Assembly (NCBI RefSeq): GCF_014836595.1
Contig: NZ_JACSQO010000006.1
Coordinates: forward strand, 124,001-188,000
Length of the DNA stretch: 64,000 bases
Reading direction: 5' to 3'
Source: Psychrobacillus faecigallinarum
Lineage (GTDB): Bacteria > Bacillota > Bacilli > Bacillales_A > Planococcaceae
The position numbers and the translations under genes were made by a program. Shown in pieces: positions 16,230 to 26,144 of this stretch. The notes beneath the pieces were generated by a model, which ran no database searches, was not told the origin of the DNA, and worked only from the letters and a program-made list of their open reading frames with translations. How positions within the stretch are numbered: position 1 is the stretch's first letter; every line of letters begins with the position of its first letter.

Positions 16230-17285
16230 TTGAATTTAATCGAAAAGTATGGATGGAATAGTAAGTGGGAAGAAAAGATGGCGAGCAAAGGATTAGTAGG
16301 CCGAGTTTTACTCGAGCATAAACATTTATATCGAGTAGTCACAAATGATGGCGAGTGGCTATGCTCCCTTTCAGGTAAGTTTAAATTTGACAACAATCGA
16401 GAAGCCTTTCCGGCAGTAGGAGATTGGGTTATTTTAGAGCAGATGCCAGGAGAAGAGAAAGGGATTATTCAACAGGTTTTACCGAGACAATCCCAATTCT
16501 CAAGAAAAGTGGCTGGTACAACTATGGAAATCCAATTGGTTGCAGTGAATGTAGATTATGTGTTTTTAGTGATGTCACTCAACCAAGACTTCAATGTTAG
16601 AAGGTTAGAGCGTTACTTACTCGCAGCTTGGGATTCGGGGGCGACACCAGTAGTTGTTCTAACGAAAAAAGATGCTTGTGAGCAATTGGATTATTATATC
16701 AATGAAGTCGAATCTATTGCATTTGGCGTCGAAATCTTTGCTGTTTCTAGTGTTACAGGAGAAGGAATAGAAGACTTGGCCGCTCTTCTTGGCGAAGGGA
16801 AGACAGGTGCATTACTTGGCTCTTCAGGTGTAGGTAAATCCTCCTTGATAAATGCTCTATCAGGAGAAGAAGTGATGGCGGTTAGTGACATTCGAGAGGA
16901 TGACAGTAAGGGGCGTCACACAACAACTCATAGAGAGCTTTCTTTGTTACCTGGAGGAGGGCTATTGATAGATACACCAGGGATGAGAGAATTTCAGCTA
17001 TGGGATTCAAGCGAGGGGATTAGCAACAGCTTCCAAGATATAGAAGAGCTTGCAATGCAGTGTCGATTTAGAGACTGTCAGCATAAAAAAGAGCCTGGCT
17101 GTACGATTCAGGAGGCTATTCGTTCTGGTGTGCTAAAAGAGGACCGTTATAGGAGCTATGTAAAATTATTACGTGAACTTGCCCATATGGAACGTAAAAA
17201 CGACTTGGCTGCACAAAAAACAGAGCGAGATAAATGGAAGCAATTATCTAAAGCCCAAAAAAACAATAAAAAAAGAAAAGTTTAA
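16230..17285 (+). CDS. rsgA: RsgA/YjeQ-type circularly permuted GTPase (long form)
   Basis: A 351-aa member of the ribosome small-subunit-dependent GTPase family, which helps late 30S maturation. An N-terminal OB-fold (GRVLLEHKHLYRVV...) precedes a permuted GTPase domain with motifs in the order G4 (LTKKDA), G1 (GSSGVGKSS), G3 (DTPGMREF). A C-terminal zinc knuckle CRFRDCQHKKEPGC follows. The TTG at 16230 with AGGAGG at 16215-16220 is preferred to the ATG at 16185, which lacks a site. It is about 50 residues longer than B. subtilis RsgA (YloQ) and lacks the usual prkC neighbour, so it may be a paralogue. Confidence 0.82.
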   Translation: MNLIEKYGWNSKWEEKMASKGLVGRVLLEHKHLYRVVTNDGEWLCSLSGKFKFDNNREAFPAVGDWVILEQMPGEEKGIIQQVLPRQSQFSRKVAGTTMEIQLVAVNVDYVFLVMSLNQDFNVRRLERYLLAAWDSGATPVVVLTKKDACEQLDYYINEVESIAFGVEIFAVSSVTGEGIEDLAALLGEGKTGALLGSSGVGKSSLINALSGEEVMAVSDIREDDSKGRHTTTHRELSLLPGGGLLIDTPGMREFQLWDSSEGISNSFQDIEELAMQCRFRDCQHKKEPGCTIQEAIRSGVLKEDRYRSYVKLLRELAHMERKNDLAAQKTERDKWKQLSKAQKNNKKRKV

Positions 17286-17296
17286 AGAGGTACGCA

Positions 17297-17755
17297 ATGA
17301 TTTTATTACTTGATCATCACAATCAATCTGTAGCAGAAGAAATGCTTGAAGTACAGCTTCCGGCTTATCGAAAGGAAGTGGAGATTATCGGTTTTGATGG
17401 CATTCCGCAGCTTAAGGAAACTACAGAGGATATTAAAGCTTCTAAAGAAATTTATATAGGAAAGTATGAAAAGGAACAACTGCTTGGTTTTATTTCATAT
17501 GAAATTAATGGAGATGAAATGGATATCTGTAGGTTAGTTGTCCACCCTAATCATTTCAGGAAGGGAATAGCTTCTGAGCTGTTAAAATACGTATTGGACC
17601 TCGCTCCTAATAGTGTAAGTGTTATAGTATCTACTGGTGCAAAAAATAAACCGGCGCTTACTTTGTACGAAAGACACAACTTTTCCAAAATAAAGGACAT
17701 TGAAGTAGAGCCTAATTTTTTTATTACACAACTCAAATACAATTCACAAATATAA
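17297..17755 (+). CDS. GNAT-family N-acetyltransferase
   Basis: A 152-aa protein with a GNAT fold. The acetyl-CoA-binding motif A appears as RLVVHPNHFRKGIASELL (about 81-98), followed by a strand and a C-terminal ALTLYERHNF motif B. Such enzymes acetylate small amines, peptides or proteins; the substrate is not predictable here. It starts 11 nt after the GTPase gene and is probably co-transcribed with it. A terminator follows. Confidence 0.78.
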   Translation: MILLLDHHNQSVAEEMLEVQLPAYRKEVEIIGFDGIPQLKETTEDIKASKEIYIGKYEKEQLLGFISYEINGDEMDICRLVVHPNHFRKGIASELLKYVLDLAPNSVSVIVSTGAKNKPALTLYERHNFSKIKDIEVEPNFFITQLKYNSQI

Positions 17756-17786
17756 GAATATAAGTTTCCATTTTGATACAACCTAA

Positions 17787-17818
17787 AACTACTGACAATA
17801 AATGTTGGTAGTTTTTTT
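17787..17818 (+). terminator. Terminator after the acetyltransferase
   Basis: AACTACTGACA (17787-17797) pairs with TGTTGGTAGTT (17803-17813) through 11 bp including G-U pairs, followed by a T run. Confidence 0.8.
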
Positions 17819-17843
17819 GTTGTTTTTATGTTAGGCATATCAA

Positions 17844-17872
17844 TTGCACATACAAAAATTTCGCTATATAAT
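17844..17872 (+). promoter_or_regulatory. Sigma-A promoter of the ctsR operon
   Basis: A perfect TATAAT (17867-17872) lies 17 bp behind TTGCAC (17844-17849), a weak -35. The CtsR operator begins two bases after the -10 box, covering the expected transcription start. Confidence 0.7.
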
Positions 17873-17874
17873 AT

Positions 17875-17891
17875 AGTCAAATATAGTCAAA
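17875..17891. promoter_or_regulatory. CtsR operator (heptad direct repeat)
   Basis: AGTCAAATATAGTCAAA matches the CtsR consensus RGTCAAANANRGTCAAA at every position. It overlaps the start site of the ctsR-mcsA-mcsB-clpC operon and so shows autoregulated heat and protein-stress control. Confidence 0.92.
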
Positions 17892-17921
17892 GTCAGTTTT
17901 AATGAGAAGAGGTGAGAGAAG

Positions 17922-18395
17922 ATGAGAAATATATCTGACATTATTGAAGGTTATTTGAAGTCAATTATCGAAGAAGAAAGTAGAGGGCAGATTGAAATAA
18001 AGAGAAGTGAAATCGCTGAAAAATTTCACTGTGTCCCCTCGCAAATAAATTATGTTATAAACACTCGATTTACACAGGACCGTGGTTATTTGGTGGAAAG
18101 TAAGCGAGGTGGTGGTGGGTATATTCGAATCCTCCGCGTTCGGGCCCATACAAAAGCTGAATTGATTGAGCATATAATACAAAGTCTGGAAGCCGGGGCG
18201 TCTGAGTCCGCGACAGAAGATATTGTATTTAGATTATTGGATGAAGAAGTGATAACTAAGCGAGAAGCGAAAATTATTTTAGCAGCCCTAGCCAGAACGA
18301 CTTTAGCCATCCCACTGCCTGCAAGAGACGATCTAAGAGCACGAATACTTTGTGCGATGCTATTAACGTTAAAATATGAAAAAAGTGAAAAATGA
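17922..18395 (+). CDS. ctsR: Transcriptional repressor of class III stress genes CtsR
   Basis: A 157-aa dimeric repressor, close to the usual 153. It has an N-terminal helix-turn-helix (FHCVPSQINYVINTRF) and the beta-wing tip RGGGGYIRI, whose Gly-rich loop is the heat sensor and DNA-contacting element; its arginine is the site phosphorylated by McsB in relatives. AGAGGTGAG precedes the ATG. It is the first gene of the four-gene operon and binds the operator at 17875. Confidence 0.96.
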   Translation: MRNISDIIEGYLKSIIEEESRGQIEIKRSEIAEKFHCVPSQINYVINTRFTQDRGYLVESKRGGGGYIRILRVRAHTKAELIEHIIQSLEAGASESATEDIVFRLLDEEVITKREAKIILAALARTTLAIPLPARDDLRARILCAMLLTLKYEKSEK

Positions 18396-18410
18396 ACGGG
18401 GTGTTGAAAA

Positions 18411-18953
18411 GTGATTTGTGAAAATTGTAAGCAAAGACCGGCCAAAGTGACGGTTACACAGGTGCATAACGGAGAACACTTTGAACGACATTATTGTGAG
18501 GTTTGTGCAAATAGCCTACACCCGTTTTATGTTGAATATAAACAAGACCCATTATCTCTCCATCAGCTTCTATCTAATTGGTTTAACCACGCGGATCAGC
18601 AGATGGTTCAACAAAAACAACAGAAAACACTTGAATGTAATGAATGTGGCTGGTCTATTGAGAGATTCTTAGAGGAAGGTAAGTTTGGATGCGCTTCTTG
18701 TTATGAAAGCTTTCGTCCTCATTTACCCCAAGTTTTAAAACGTCTGCATAATGGTAATACGACACATATCGGAAAAGCACCAGGGGTACTTGGTGAAAAA
18801 ATAGCTTTAAAGAAAAGAATTGAAGCAATACGTACACAAATGAAGGATGCTATCGAGCATGAACAATTTGAGGATGCCGCTAAGCTGAGAGATGAAGTAA
18901 AAGAACTAGAAAAACAGCTTGCTGAAGGAGGTGGCGACCACTATGTCGGTTGA
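18411..18953 (+). CDS. mcsA: McsA, activator of the arginine kinase McsB
   Basis: A 180-aa protein with several paired cysteines: CENCKQRPAKV at the start, CEVC, CNECGW and CASCYESF, forming zinc-binding treble-clef elements. A C-terminal UVR domain follows (about 135-175). It activates McsB and helps control CtsR. GTG at 18411 is preceded by GGGGTG. Its 3' end overlaps mcsB by 11 nt. Confidence 0.95.
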   Translation: MICENCKQRPAKVTVTQVHNGEHFERHYCEVCANSLHPFYVEYKQDPLSLHQLLSNWFNHADQQMVQQKQQKTLECNECGWSIERFLEEGKFGCASCYESFRPHLPQVLKRLHNGNTTHIGKAPGVLGEKIALKKRIEAIRTQMKDAIEHEQFEDAAKLRDEVKELEKQLAEGGGDHYVG

Positions 18954-20040
18954 TAACTTTTTAGATAATTCCAGATCTAGTTGGATGGAAGGGGAAGGAG
19001 AGCATTCTGACATTGTGATGAGTACAAGGATCCGATTGGCTAGAAATCTGAATGGATTTCGCTTCCCTCTTGCATTTACAGAGGACGAAGCGCATAAAAT
19101 TGACCAATCTGTTTCAGCCACTTTGTTGGATGCTGCTGATGAAGCATTGCAAATGAAATTTTCCTCCATTCAGATAAAGGATGTATCTGAACTTGGACGC
19201 CAAGTGTTAGTGGAAAAGCATTTGATCAGTCCCAAATTAGCAAATTCTCCGAATACAGGCTCCGTCCTTTTATCGGAGGATGAATCTGTTAGTCTCATGG
19301 TAAATGAAGAGGACCATATTAGGATTCAGTGCCTTTTTCCGGGCCTCCAAATTGAAGAGGCTTATAAACGGGCAGATAATATAGATAGGTTATTGGAGAA
19401 AGAATTACCTTACGCATTCGATGAACAGTTTGGATATTTAACAAGTTGCCCTACTAATACGGGCACTGGACTTAGGGCATCAGTTATGATGCATTTACCT
19501 GCATTAACGAAAACAAAACAAATGAATCGAATAGTAACCATTATTTCTCGACTTGGAATGGTAGTAAGAGGGATATATGGAGAGGGTAGTGAAGCGCTCG
19601 GCAATGTTTATCAGGTATCAAATCAAACGACACTTGGTAAGACTGAGGAGGATATACTTGCTGATCTTCAAAGCATTACGGAACAAATTATTCAAAAAGA
19701 AAGAGAAGCACGAGATGCACTATTAAAGCATTCTCCCAATACACTAGAGGATCGTCTTTATCGTTCGCTAGGAACCTTATCCTATGCTCGTCTTATGACA
19801 ACGGAGGAGGCAGCGAGATGCCTATCCGATGTACGCTTAGGGATAGATATTGGACTTATTCAAGATGTGGATATGTCTATCTTAAATGAATGTATGGTTT
19901 TTATGCAGCCAGGATTTTTACAAAAGTATGCTGGTACAACTTTAAATGCTTCGGAGCGTGATATGTTTCGAGCTAAGCTGTTAAGGGAACGTTTGCAAAA
20001 AGGAGAAAAAGAGAAAACAAAAGGAGAGGAACCTGCATGA
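18943..20040 (+). CDS. mcsB: Protein-arginine kinase McsB
   Basis: A 365-aa kinase of the ATP:guanido phosphotransferase fold that phosphorylates arginines on proteins, marking them for ClpC-ClpP degradation. The N-terminal [14 protein letters not shown] segment binds ATP phosphates, and the segment containing [14 protein letters not shown] (about 167-180) carries the conserved Cys and nucleotide-binding residues. The ATG at 18943 has AAGGAGGTG upstream; a TTG at 18919 is rejected for lack of spacing. Its TGA overlaps the clpC ATG. Confidence 0.96.
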   Translation: MSVDNFLDNSRSSWMEGEGEHSDIVMSTRIRLARNLNGFRFPLAFTEDEAHKIDQSVSATLLDAADEALQMKFSSIQIKDVSELGRQVLVEKHLISPKLANSPNTGSVLLSEDESVSLMVNEEDHIRIQCLFPGLQIEEAYKRADNIDRLLEKELPYAFDEQFGYLTSCPTNTGTGLRASVMMHLPALTKTKQMNRIVTIISRLGMVVRGIYGEGSEALGNVYQVSNQTTLGKTEEDILADLQSITEQIIQKEREARDALLKHSPNTLEDRLYRSLGTLSYARLMTTEEAARCLSDVRLGIDIGLIQDVDMSILNECMVFMQPGFLQKYAGTTLNASERDMFRAKLLRERLQKGEKEKTKGEEPA

Positions 20041-22487
20041 TGTTTAATCGATTTACGCAAAGATCGCAAAAAGTTTTACAATTAGCTCAAGAAGAGGCTA
20101 TTCGCTTAAAGCATGAATCTATAGGAACAGAACATATATTACTTGGACTTATTCGTGAGGGAAGTGGTATTGCGGCAAAAGCTTTAGAAGCAATTGAAGT
20201 AGATCCAAAAGTAATAGAAGCAGGTATTGAGGAGCTAGTTGGAACTGGGGCAGAGGAAGTCGGCCCTATTGTTCACTATACGCCTCGCGCTAAGAAAGTG
20301 ATTGAACTTTCAGTGGATGAGTCTAGAAAGCTTGGTCATTCTTATATTGGAACAGAGCATCTACTTCTCGCGTTAATCCGTGAAGGAGAAGGTGTAGCTG
20401 CAAGAGTGTTAAACAATGCAGGTGTAAGCTTAAACAAAGCGCGCCAGCAGGTGCTTCAATTATTGGGAAGCTCCGATCAATCCCATAGTAACAGCAATTC
20501 CAATGGGGTCGCTCCAGCTAGCACTCCAACGTTAGACGGATTAGCAAGGGATTTAACTCAAATTGCAAGAGAAGGTACGCTAGATCCAGTCATCGGCCGT
20601 AGCAAGGAAATTACACGCGTTATAGAAATTTTGGCTCGTCGTACGAAAAACAATCCAGTTCTTATAGGAGAACCAGGTGTTGGTAAAACTGCAATTGCAG
20701 AAGGTCTTGCTCAACAAATTGTTCAAAATGAGGTACCGGAAATATTAAGAGATAAACGTGTTATGACTTTAGACATGGGTACGGTTGTTGCTGGTACTAA
20801 ATATCGTGGAGAATTCGAAGACCGCTTGAAAAAAGTAATGGATGAAATTCGCCAAGCGGGGAATGTCATTCTATTCATCGACGAACTTCATACATTAATC
20901 GGTGCTGGTGGAGCAGAAGGTGCAATCGATGCCTCTAATATTTTGAAGCCTGCTCTGGCTCGTGGAGAAATACAATGTATCGGTGCCACTACGTTAGATG
21001 AGTATCGCAAATATATTGAAAAAGATGCTGCACTGGAACGTCGCTTCCAGCCGATTCAAGTTGACGAGCCTTCTGCTGAAGAAGCGGTACAAATTATCTA
21101 TGGATTACGTGACCGCTATGAAGCACATCACCGAGTGAAAATTACAGATGAGGCAGTAGAAGCAGCCGTTAAAATGTCAGACCGTTACATTTCAGACCGT
21201 TTCTTGCCTGATAAAGCGATAGACTTAATAGATGAGGCTGGTTCTAAGGTACGACTTCGTTCCTATACAACTCCTCCTAATTTAAAAGAATTAGAAGCTA
21301 AATTAGAAGCTGTTCGTTCTGAGAAAAATGCAGCTGTTCAAAGCCAGGAATTTGAAAAAGCAGCATCTTTCCGTGATAAAGAACAGAAGATAAAAGATAA
21401 ATTAGAAACAATGAAAAACACTTGGAAAGAAAAACAAGGCAAAGAAGAATCAGAAGTTACTGTAGAGGATATTGCCTCTGTTGTCTCTATGTGGACGGGA
21501 ATCCCTGTTTCCAAGCTTGCTCAAACAGAATCTGAGAAATTATTAAAACTAGAAGACAAATTACATGAACGAGTTATAGGTCAAAAAGAAGCTGTAGATG
21601 CTATTTCTCGTGCTATCCGTCGTGCTCGCGCAGGGCTAAAAGATCCTAAGCGTCCAATCGGTTCGTTTATCTTCTTAGGTCCTACAGGAGTAGGTAAAAC
21701 AGAACTAGCTCGCGCATTGGCAGAGGTAATGTTCGGGGACGAGGATGCAATGATTCGAGTAGACATGTCTGAGTACATGGAAAAACACTCTACTTCTCGT
21801 TTAGTAGGTTCACCTCCTGGATATGTAGGTTTCGATGATGGTGGTCAATTAACTGAAAAAGTTCGTCGCAAGCCGTATTCGGTTATTCTTTTAGATGAAA
21901 TCGAAAAAGCACATCCAGATGTCTTCAACATCCTTCTACAAGTATTAGAAGATGGTCGTTTAACAGATTCTAAAGGACGTACGGTGGACTTCCGTAATAC
22001 AGTAGTAATTATGACGTCAAATGTTGGAGCTGACGCACTTAAATACAATAAGCATGTAGGATTTAATCTACAAGAGGCTGGGAAAACGGATTACAAAGAT
22101 ATGAAAGGTAAAATGCTTGAAGAATTGAAAAAAGCATTCCGCCCAGAATTCTTAAACCGTTTGGATGAAATGATTGTGTTCCACTCATTAGAAAAAGAAC
22201 ACTTAAAACAAATAGTGACATTAATGACTGAACAGCTAGCGAAGCGTCTAAAAGAACAAGGAATAGAGCTAGTGCTTACGGAAGCTGCCCAAGACAAAAT
22301 TACTACCGAAGGTTACGATCCAACATACGGAGCACGTCCGTTGCGCCGTGCATTACAAAAACATGTGGAGGATCGCCTTTCAGAGGAATTGTTGAAAGGG
22401 GAAGTTTTAACGGGTCAGCGTGTAGTATTTGATGTAGAAAATGACGAATTTGTTGTTCGTACAACAGAACCTGTCACAGAAAGTTAA
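20037..22487 (+). CDS. clpC: AAA+ unfoldase ClpC
   Basis: This 816-aa Hsp100 unfoldase has a double Clp N-domain (residues 1-145), AAA1 with Walker A GEPGVGKT at 211-218, a middle UVR-like domain (about 420-455) that binds MecA/McsB adaptors, and AAA2 with GPTGVGKT at 548-555. It feeds ClpP, which is not in this window; the VGF loop is visible as HVGFN near 673. Last gene of the operon, closed by a terminator. Confidence 0.97.
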   Translation: MMFNRFTQRSQKVLQLAQEEAIRLKHESIGTEHILLGLIREGSGIAAKALEAIEVDPKVIEAGIEELVGTGAEEVGPIVHYTPRAKKVIELSVDESRKLGHSYIGTEHLLLALIREGEGVAARVLNNAGVSLNKARQQVLQLLGSSDQSHSNSNSNGVAPASTPTLDGLARDLTQIAREGTLDPVIGRSKEITRVIEILARRTKNNPVLIGEPGVGKTAIAEGLAQQIVQNEVPEILRDKRVMTLDMGTVVAGTKYRGEFEDRLKKVMDEIRQAGNVILFIDELHTLIGAGGAEGAIDASNILKPALARGEIQCIGATTLDEYRKYIEKDAALERRFQPIQVDEPSAEEAVQIIYGLRDRYEAHHRVKITDEAVEAAVKMSDRYISDRFLPDKAIDLIDEAGSKVRLRSYTTPPNLKELEAKLEAVRSEKNAAVQSQEFEKAASFRDKEQKIKDKLETMKNTWKEKQGKEESEVTVEDIASVVSMWTGIPVSKLAQTESEKLLKLEDKLHERVIGQKEAVDAISRAIRRARAGLKDPKRPIGSFIFLGPTGVGKTELARALAEVMFGDEDAMIRVDMSEYMEKHSTSRLVGSPPGYVGFDDGGQLTEKVRRKPYSVILLDEIEKAHPDVFNILLQVLEDGRLTDSKGRTVDFRNTVVIMTSNVGADALKYNKHVGFNLQEAGKTDYKDMKGKMLEELKKAFRPEFLNRLDEMIVFHSLEKEHLKQIVTLMTEQLAKRLKEQGIELVLTEAAQDKITTEGYDPTYGARPLRRALQKHVEDRLSEELLKGEVLTGQRVVFDVENDEFVVRTTEPVTES

Positions 22488-22493
22488 TAATAT

Positions 22494-22525
22494 AGGCATT
22501 CCGAGATTACCGGAATGCCTTTTTT
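22494..22525 (+). terminator. Terminator of the ctsR-clpC operon
   Basis: AGGCATTCCG (22494-22503) pairs exactly with CGGAATGCCT (22511-22520), followed by a T run. Confidence 0.92.
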
Positions 22526-22563
22526 ACAGGTTAAGAAAGTTTATGATTTTTGTGTAAAGTATT

Positions 22564-22667
22564 TGTCTAGCTCCAGCACCTAGCCACTCGAGGTCAAATG
22601 GAAAAAAGCTGCTCATCCGCTTTTCTCCATTTTGTTGTCGTGGCAGACATAGGCGCTTGTGCTTTTC
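22564..22667. repeat. Palindromic interspersed repeat before radA
   Basis: A 104-bp element begins TGTCTAGCTCCAGCACCTAG and ends TAGGCGCTTGTGCTTTTC. Its inner stem pairs AAATGGAAAAAAGC with GCTTTTCTCCATTT with one mismatch, and AGCACCTA pairs with TAGGCGCT near the ends. Such TCTAGCTCCAGC(G/A)CCTAG...GCGCTTG elements are, from general knowledge, a recurrent intergenic repeat of Bacillus-group chromosomes. It lies between the clpC terminator and the radA RBS, so it would form most of the radA leader. Confidence 0.7.
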
Positions 22668-22683
22668 TTAATAGGAGGTTCAT

Positions 22684-24054
22684 ATGGCTAAAAAGAAAAC
22701 AAAATTTATGTGTAACTCTTGCGGCTACGAGGCTGCCAAATGGATGGGTAGATGTCCGGGGTGTGGAGAATGGAACACTATGGTGGAAGAGGTAGAGGTA
22801 GTCTCTAAGGGACCTAGACATTCTTTTCAGCATTCGTCTGGAGTCACTCAAAAAGCAACCCCAATCATATCCATTGAAACAGTCGAGGAACCACGTGTAC
22901 AAACTGATTTAGTAGAATTGAATCGTGTATTAGGCGGAGGAATTGTGCCAGGCTCCCTAGTTTTAATTGGGGGAGATCCAGGTATAGGTAAATCAACGCT
23001 TCTTTTACAAGTTTCTGCGCTTCTTGCGAATAAAGGGGAAAGAGTACTATATATATCAGGAGAAGAATCAATCCGCCAGACAAAACTCCGAGCGGAACGT
23101 TTAGGAGTCACTTCAAATGAACTTTATATTTATTCGGAAACCAATTTAGAGCTGATCAATGAAACGATTGAACAAGTAAGCCCACGGTTTGTAATAGTGG
23201 ATTCTATCCAAACGGTTCATCATCCAGAGGTAACAAGTGCCCCAGGAAGTGTATCCCAAGTGCGTGAAAGTACAGCTGAGCTAATGCGGATTGCGAAAAC
23301 TAAAAATATTGCCATTTTCTTGGTGGGACATGTAACTAAGGAAGGCCAAATTGCTGGTCCAAGAATACTCGAGCATATGGTAGATACTGTTTTATACTTT
23401 GAGGGAGAACGTCATCATAATCATCGCATATTGCGATCACAAAAAAATAGATTTGGTTCTACCAATGAGATTGCTATTTTTGAGATGGTGCAACAGGGTT
23501 TAAGGGAAGTACTTAACCCATCTGAATTATTTTTACAGGAGCGTTCCCAGGGAGCGGCTGGATCTGCCATTGTTGCCTCAATGGAAGGGACAAGACCGAT
23601 TTTAGTAGAGATTCAAGCGCTTGTGACCCAATCGAGCTTTAATTATCCAAAAAGGATGGCCACAGGGATTGATCAAAATCGAATTTCTTTATTAATGGCC
23701 GTGCTAGAAAAACGCATGGGACTGCTACTTCAAACGCAGGATGCCTACATAAAAGTTGCCGGTGGAGTAAAATTAGACGAACCTGCCATCGATTTAGCCG
23801 TCCTAGTAAGTATCGTATCTAGTTTTAGAGATACGGGTGCTGCTCCAACCGACTGTTTTATAGGTGAGGTAGGATTAACAGGAGAAGTAAGAAGAGTATC
23901 TAGGATTGAACAAAGAGTGCAAGAGGCAGCTAAGCTAGGCTTTAAACGAGCAATTATCCCTGCATCTAATATGGGGGGCTGGGATTATCCGAAGGGTCTG
24001 CAGGTTATTGGAGTAGAGTCTGTAAACCAGGTGATGAAAGAAGCCTTTTCATAA
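22684..24054 (+). CDS. radA: DNA repair protein RadA (Sms)
   Basis: A 456-aa RecA-like ATPase and branch-migration helicase. The N-terminal zinc finger [18 protein letters not shown], Walker [10 protein letters not shown] (about 97-105), the RadA-specific KNRFGS motif (about 256-261) and a C-terminal Lon-like S5 domain are all present. The ATG at 22684 is preceded by TAGGAGG. The usual downstream neighbour disA is missing. Confidence 0.96.
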   Translation: MAKKKTKFMCNSCGYEAAKWMGRCPGCGEWNTMVEEVEVVSKGPRHSFQHSSGVTQKATPIISIETVEEPRVQTDLVELNRVLGGGIVPGSLVLIGGDPGIGKSTLLLQVSALLANKGERVLYISGEESIRQTKLRAERLGVTSNELYIYSETNLELINETIEQVSPRFVIVDSIQTVHHPEVTSAPGSVSQVRESTAELMRIAKTKNIAIFLVGHVTKEGQIAGPRILEHMVDTVLYFEGERHHNHRILRSQKNRFGSTNEIAIFEMVQQGLREVLNPSELFLQERSQGAAGSAIVASMEGTRPILVEIQALVTQSSFNYPKRMATGIDQNRISLLMAVLEKRMGLLLQTQDAYIKVAGGVKLDEPAIDLAVLVSIVSSFRDTGAAPTDCFIGEVGLTGEVRRVSRIEQRVQEAAKLGFKRAIIPASNMGGWDYPKGLQVIGVESVNQVMKEAFS

Positions 24055-24294
24055 AAAGAAATAAGATGTTGCGGGGGAATAAAGTATTCAAGTTTAACTC
24101 TTGTTTTAACTGGGTGTACTCATAGATTTAAAAGTAACAGATAGGTAATCCTTTGCTTTGGTTGTACACGTTAGAGTGTCAATCTGACATTTTCATGTTA
24201 GTTTAGCGGGCAAGGGATAACCTTCTTCCTTGCGACTTATTAGACGTATAGGGAAAACAGGAAGTATAATAAAATTTAAATGGAGGTGGAAAAT
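24055..24294 (+). promoter_or_regulatory. radA-yacL gap, with possible yacL promoter at 24240-24270
   Basis: This 240-bp gap occupies the place where many Bacillales carry disA. It has no long ORF. A perfect TATAAT at 24265-24270 lies 19 bp behind TTAGAC (24240-24245), a workable but weak promoter for yacL. Small stems CTGACAT/ATGTTAG (near 24186-24203) and GCAAGG/CCTTGC (near 24210-24233) are visible, neither followed by a good T run. Confidence 0.4.
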
Positions 24295-25386
24295 TTGTTA
24301 AAGTGGATTATCCAAATTGCTTTTGTATTGATAGGTGGAACATTAGGGTTGCTATTCTTACCGCACTTATATGAACTAATCAATTTATCTGACAACCCTT
24401 TGATTAATAATTTATATGTTTCCGTAATAATCGGAGCAATCATGCTGTATGTGGCTGCCCTATTTTTAACAGATTACTTAATACATTTTATCAAATGGAT
24501 GGAAGAAAGGCTTTTAAAGGCCCCAATCGGAGATTTGTTATTTGGGACACTAGGGATGGTAATCGGGTTAGTGGTAGCTTTCTTCCTTGGCTCGGCTGTA
24601 TCAACTATTGAGCTACCAGTCATTCGTTCGGTTGCCCCTGTTCTCTTAACCATTATTTTAGGATATCTAGGTTTCCAGGTAGGATACAAAAAGAGAGACG
24701 AATTGCTACATGTGTTCACCCCGTCCTCTAAACTACCTTCTTTGAAGAAAAAAACAGCTGAGGAGGAAGCCAAGGAACTTCCGTTGGGTACCTATAAGCT
24801 GCTAGACACGAGTGTCATTATTGATGGAAGAATAGCAGATATATCGGAAACGGGCTTTATGGAAGGTGTGCTAGTAGTTCCTCAATTTGTTTTAACGGAG
24901 CTTCAGCATATCGCAGATTCTTCTGATACGTTAAAAAGAACAAGAGGACGAAGAGGTCTAGATGTTTTAAACAAATTGAAGGATGAAAGAAGCACTGCGG
25001 TTTTAATAGTGGAGGAAGACTTTGATGATGTTCAAGAGGTCGACTTAAAGCTAATGCGTCTAGCCAAAAAAATGGGTGGCGTAGTAGTAACCAATGATTT
25101 TAATCTAAACAAAGTATGTGAATTGCATCAAGTGCGGGTATTGAATATTAATGACTTAGCTAATGCTGTCAAACCCGTAGTTATTCCCGGGGAAATAATG
25201 CATGTTGTTGTGATTAAAGATGGAAAAGAGCATAATCAAGGTGTAGCTTATTTAGATGATGGCACGATGATTGTAGTTGAAGGTGGTAAAGCGTTCATCG
25301 GACAAGCGATTAATGTGGAAGTGACAAGTGTCCTTCAAACATCGGCAGGACGAATGATCTTTGCGAAACCACAGGAAACGAAATAA
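24295..25386 (+). CDS. yacL: PIN/TRAM domain membrane protein YacL
   Basis: A 363-aa protein with four N-terminal transmembrane helices (within residues 1-115), a PIN-like nuclease domain beginning LLDTSVIIDGRIADI (about 172-186) with further conserved acidic residues (VVVTNDFNLNK), and a C-terminal TRAM RNA-binding domain. The cellular role is not settled; an RNA-processing or toxin-like nuclease activity is inferred from the fold. TTG at 24295 is selected because TGGAGGTGG lies directly upstream; an in-frame ATG at 24280 is part of that site. Confidence 0.88.
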   Translation: MLKWIIQIAFVLIGGTLGLLFLPHLYELINLSDNPLINNLYVSVIIGAIMLYVAALFLTDYLIHFIKWMEERLLKAPIGDLLFGTLGMVIGLVVAFFLGSAVSTIELPVIRSVAPVLLTIILGYLGFQVGYKKRDELLHVFTPSSKLPSLKKKTAEEEAKELPLGTYKLLDTSVIIDGRIADISETGFMEGVLVVPQFVLTELQHIADSSDTLKRTRGRRGLDVLNKLKDERSTAVLIVEEDFDDVQEVDLKLMRLAKKMGGVVVTNDFNLNKVCELHQVRVLNINDLANAVKPVVIPGEIMHVVVIKDGKEHNQGVAYLDDGTMIVVEGGKAFIGQAINVEVTSVLQTSAGRMIFAKPQETK

Positions 25387-25393
25387 GTAGTAA

Positions 25394-25430
25394 GGGGTGT
25401 TTCCTTTTAGGAGCATACCCTTTTTCTTTG
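25394..25430 (+). terminator. Weak terminator or intercistronic hairpin after yacL
   Basis: GGGTGTTTCC and GGAGCATACCC form an imperfect stem followed by TTTTTC. The pairing is interrupted, so strength is uncertain. Confidence 0.4.
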
Positions 25431-25450
25431 TAACGGAGGAGGAAAACGAA

Positions 25451-26143
25451 ATGGCTTACACAGTAATCTTACCAGCTGCGGGAAGTGGCAAAAGAATGGG
25501 AGCAGAGCATAACAAGCTTTTTATAGAATTAAAAAATATACCTGTACTAATACATACCCTCCGCGTATTTGAACGAGATCCCCAATGTGCTCATATTGTT
25601 TTAGCGGTAAAAAAAGATGAACAATCATATATAGAGCAGCTTCTTCTGCAATATTCTATTCAAAAGGTTGCGGCAATAACTGAAGGAGGAGCAGAAAGGC
25701 AGCACAGTGTGTATGCAGGCTTGAAGGCAAGTCCCTCTAAAGAAGTTGTGTTAGTACATGACGCTGCTAGACCTTTCATCCATCAAGACGTTATCCATCG
25801 TCTAGTACAGGCCGCAGAAAAATTTGGAGCCGCTGTAGCAGCAGTTCGTGCCAAAGATACGATGAAAAAAGTTCAAAATGGTATAATACAGGAAACGGTT
25901 GAACGAGAGAGCCTATGGATCATCCAGACTCCACAGGCTTTTCAATATAACATATTGGAAAAAGCCGAAAGAATGGCAGAGCTAGAGTCCTTTTTAGGAA
26001 CAGACGAGGCCATGTTGGTAGAAAGACAAGGTGAAAAGGTTCACATCGTGGAGAGCACCTATGATAACGTAAAGGTTACCACTCAAGAGGATCTACTTTT
26101 TGGAGAAGTAATTTTAAATAAACGAAAGCAGGAGGAACAATAA
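25451..26143 (+). CDS. ispD: 2-C-methyl-D-erythritol 4-phosphate cytidylyltransferase IspD
   Basis: A 230-aa enzyme of the non-mevalonate isoprenoid pathway that joins CTP to MEP. The nucleotide-binding [10 protein letters not shown] motif (about 8-17) and the VHDAARPF motif are conserved. ATG at 25451 follows GGAGGAGG; an upstream in-frame TTG at 25397 lies in the hairpin and is rejected. ispF follows after one base, so both are co-transcribed. Confidence 0.95.
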   Translation: MAYTVILPAAGSGKRMGAEHNKLFIELKNIPVLIHTLRVFERDPQCAHIVLAVKKDEQSYIEQLLLQYSIQKVAAITEGGAERQHSVYAGLKASPSKEVVLVHDAARPFIHQDVIHRLVQAAEKFGAAVAAVRAKDTMKKVQNGIIQETVERESLWIIQTPQAFQYNILEKAERMAELESFLGTDEAMLVERQGEKVHIVESTYDNVKVTTQEDLLFGEVILNKRKQEEQ

Positions 26144-26144
26144 A

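Noticed and set aside
22598..22795. Plus-strand ORF beginning inside the pre-radA repeat
   Set aside because: It runs through the palindromic repeat and then out of frame into radA; the true radA start has a strong AGGAGG site.
24230..24250. Possible sigma-M-type promoter (CGTATA) before yacL
   Set aside because: No AAC -35 element lies about 16 bp upstream; the nearest is over 20 bp away.
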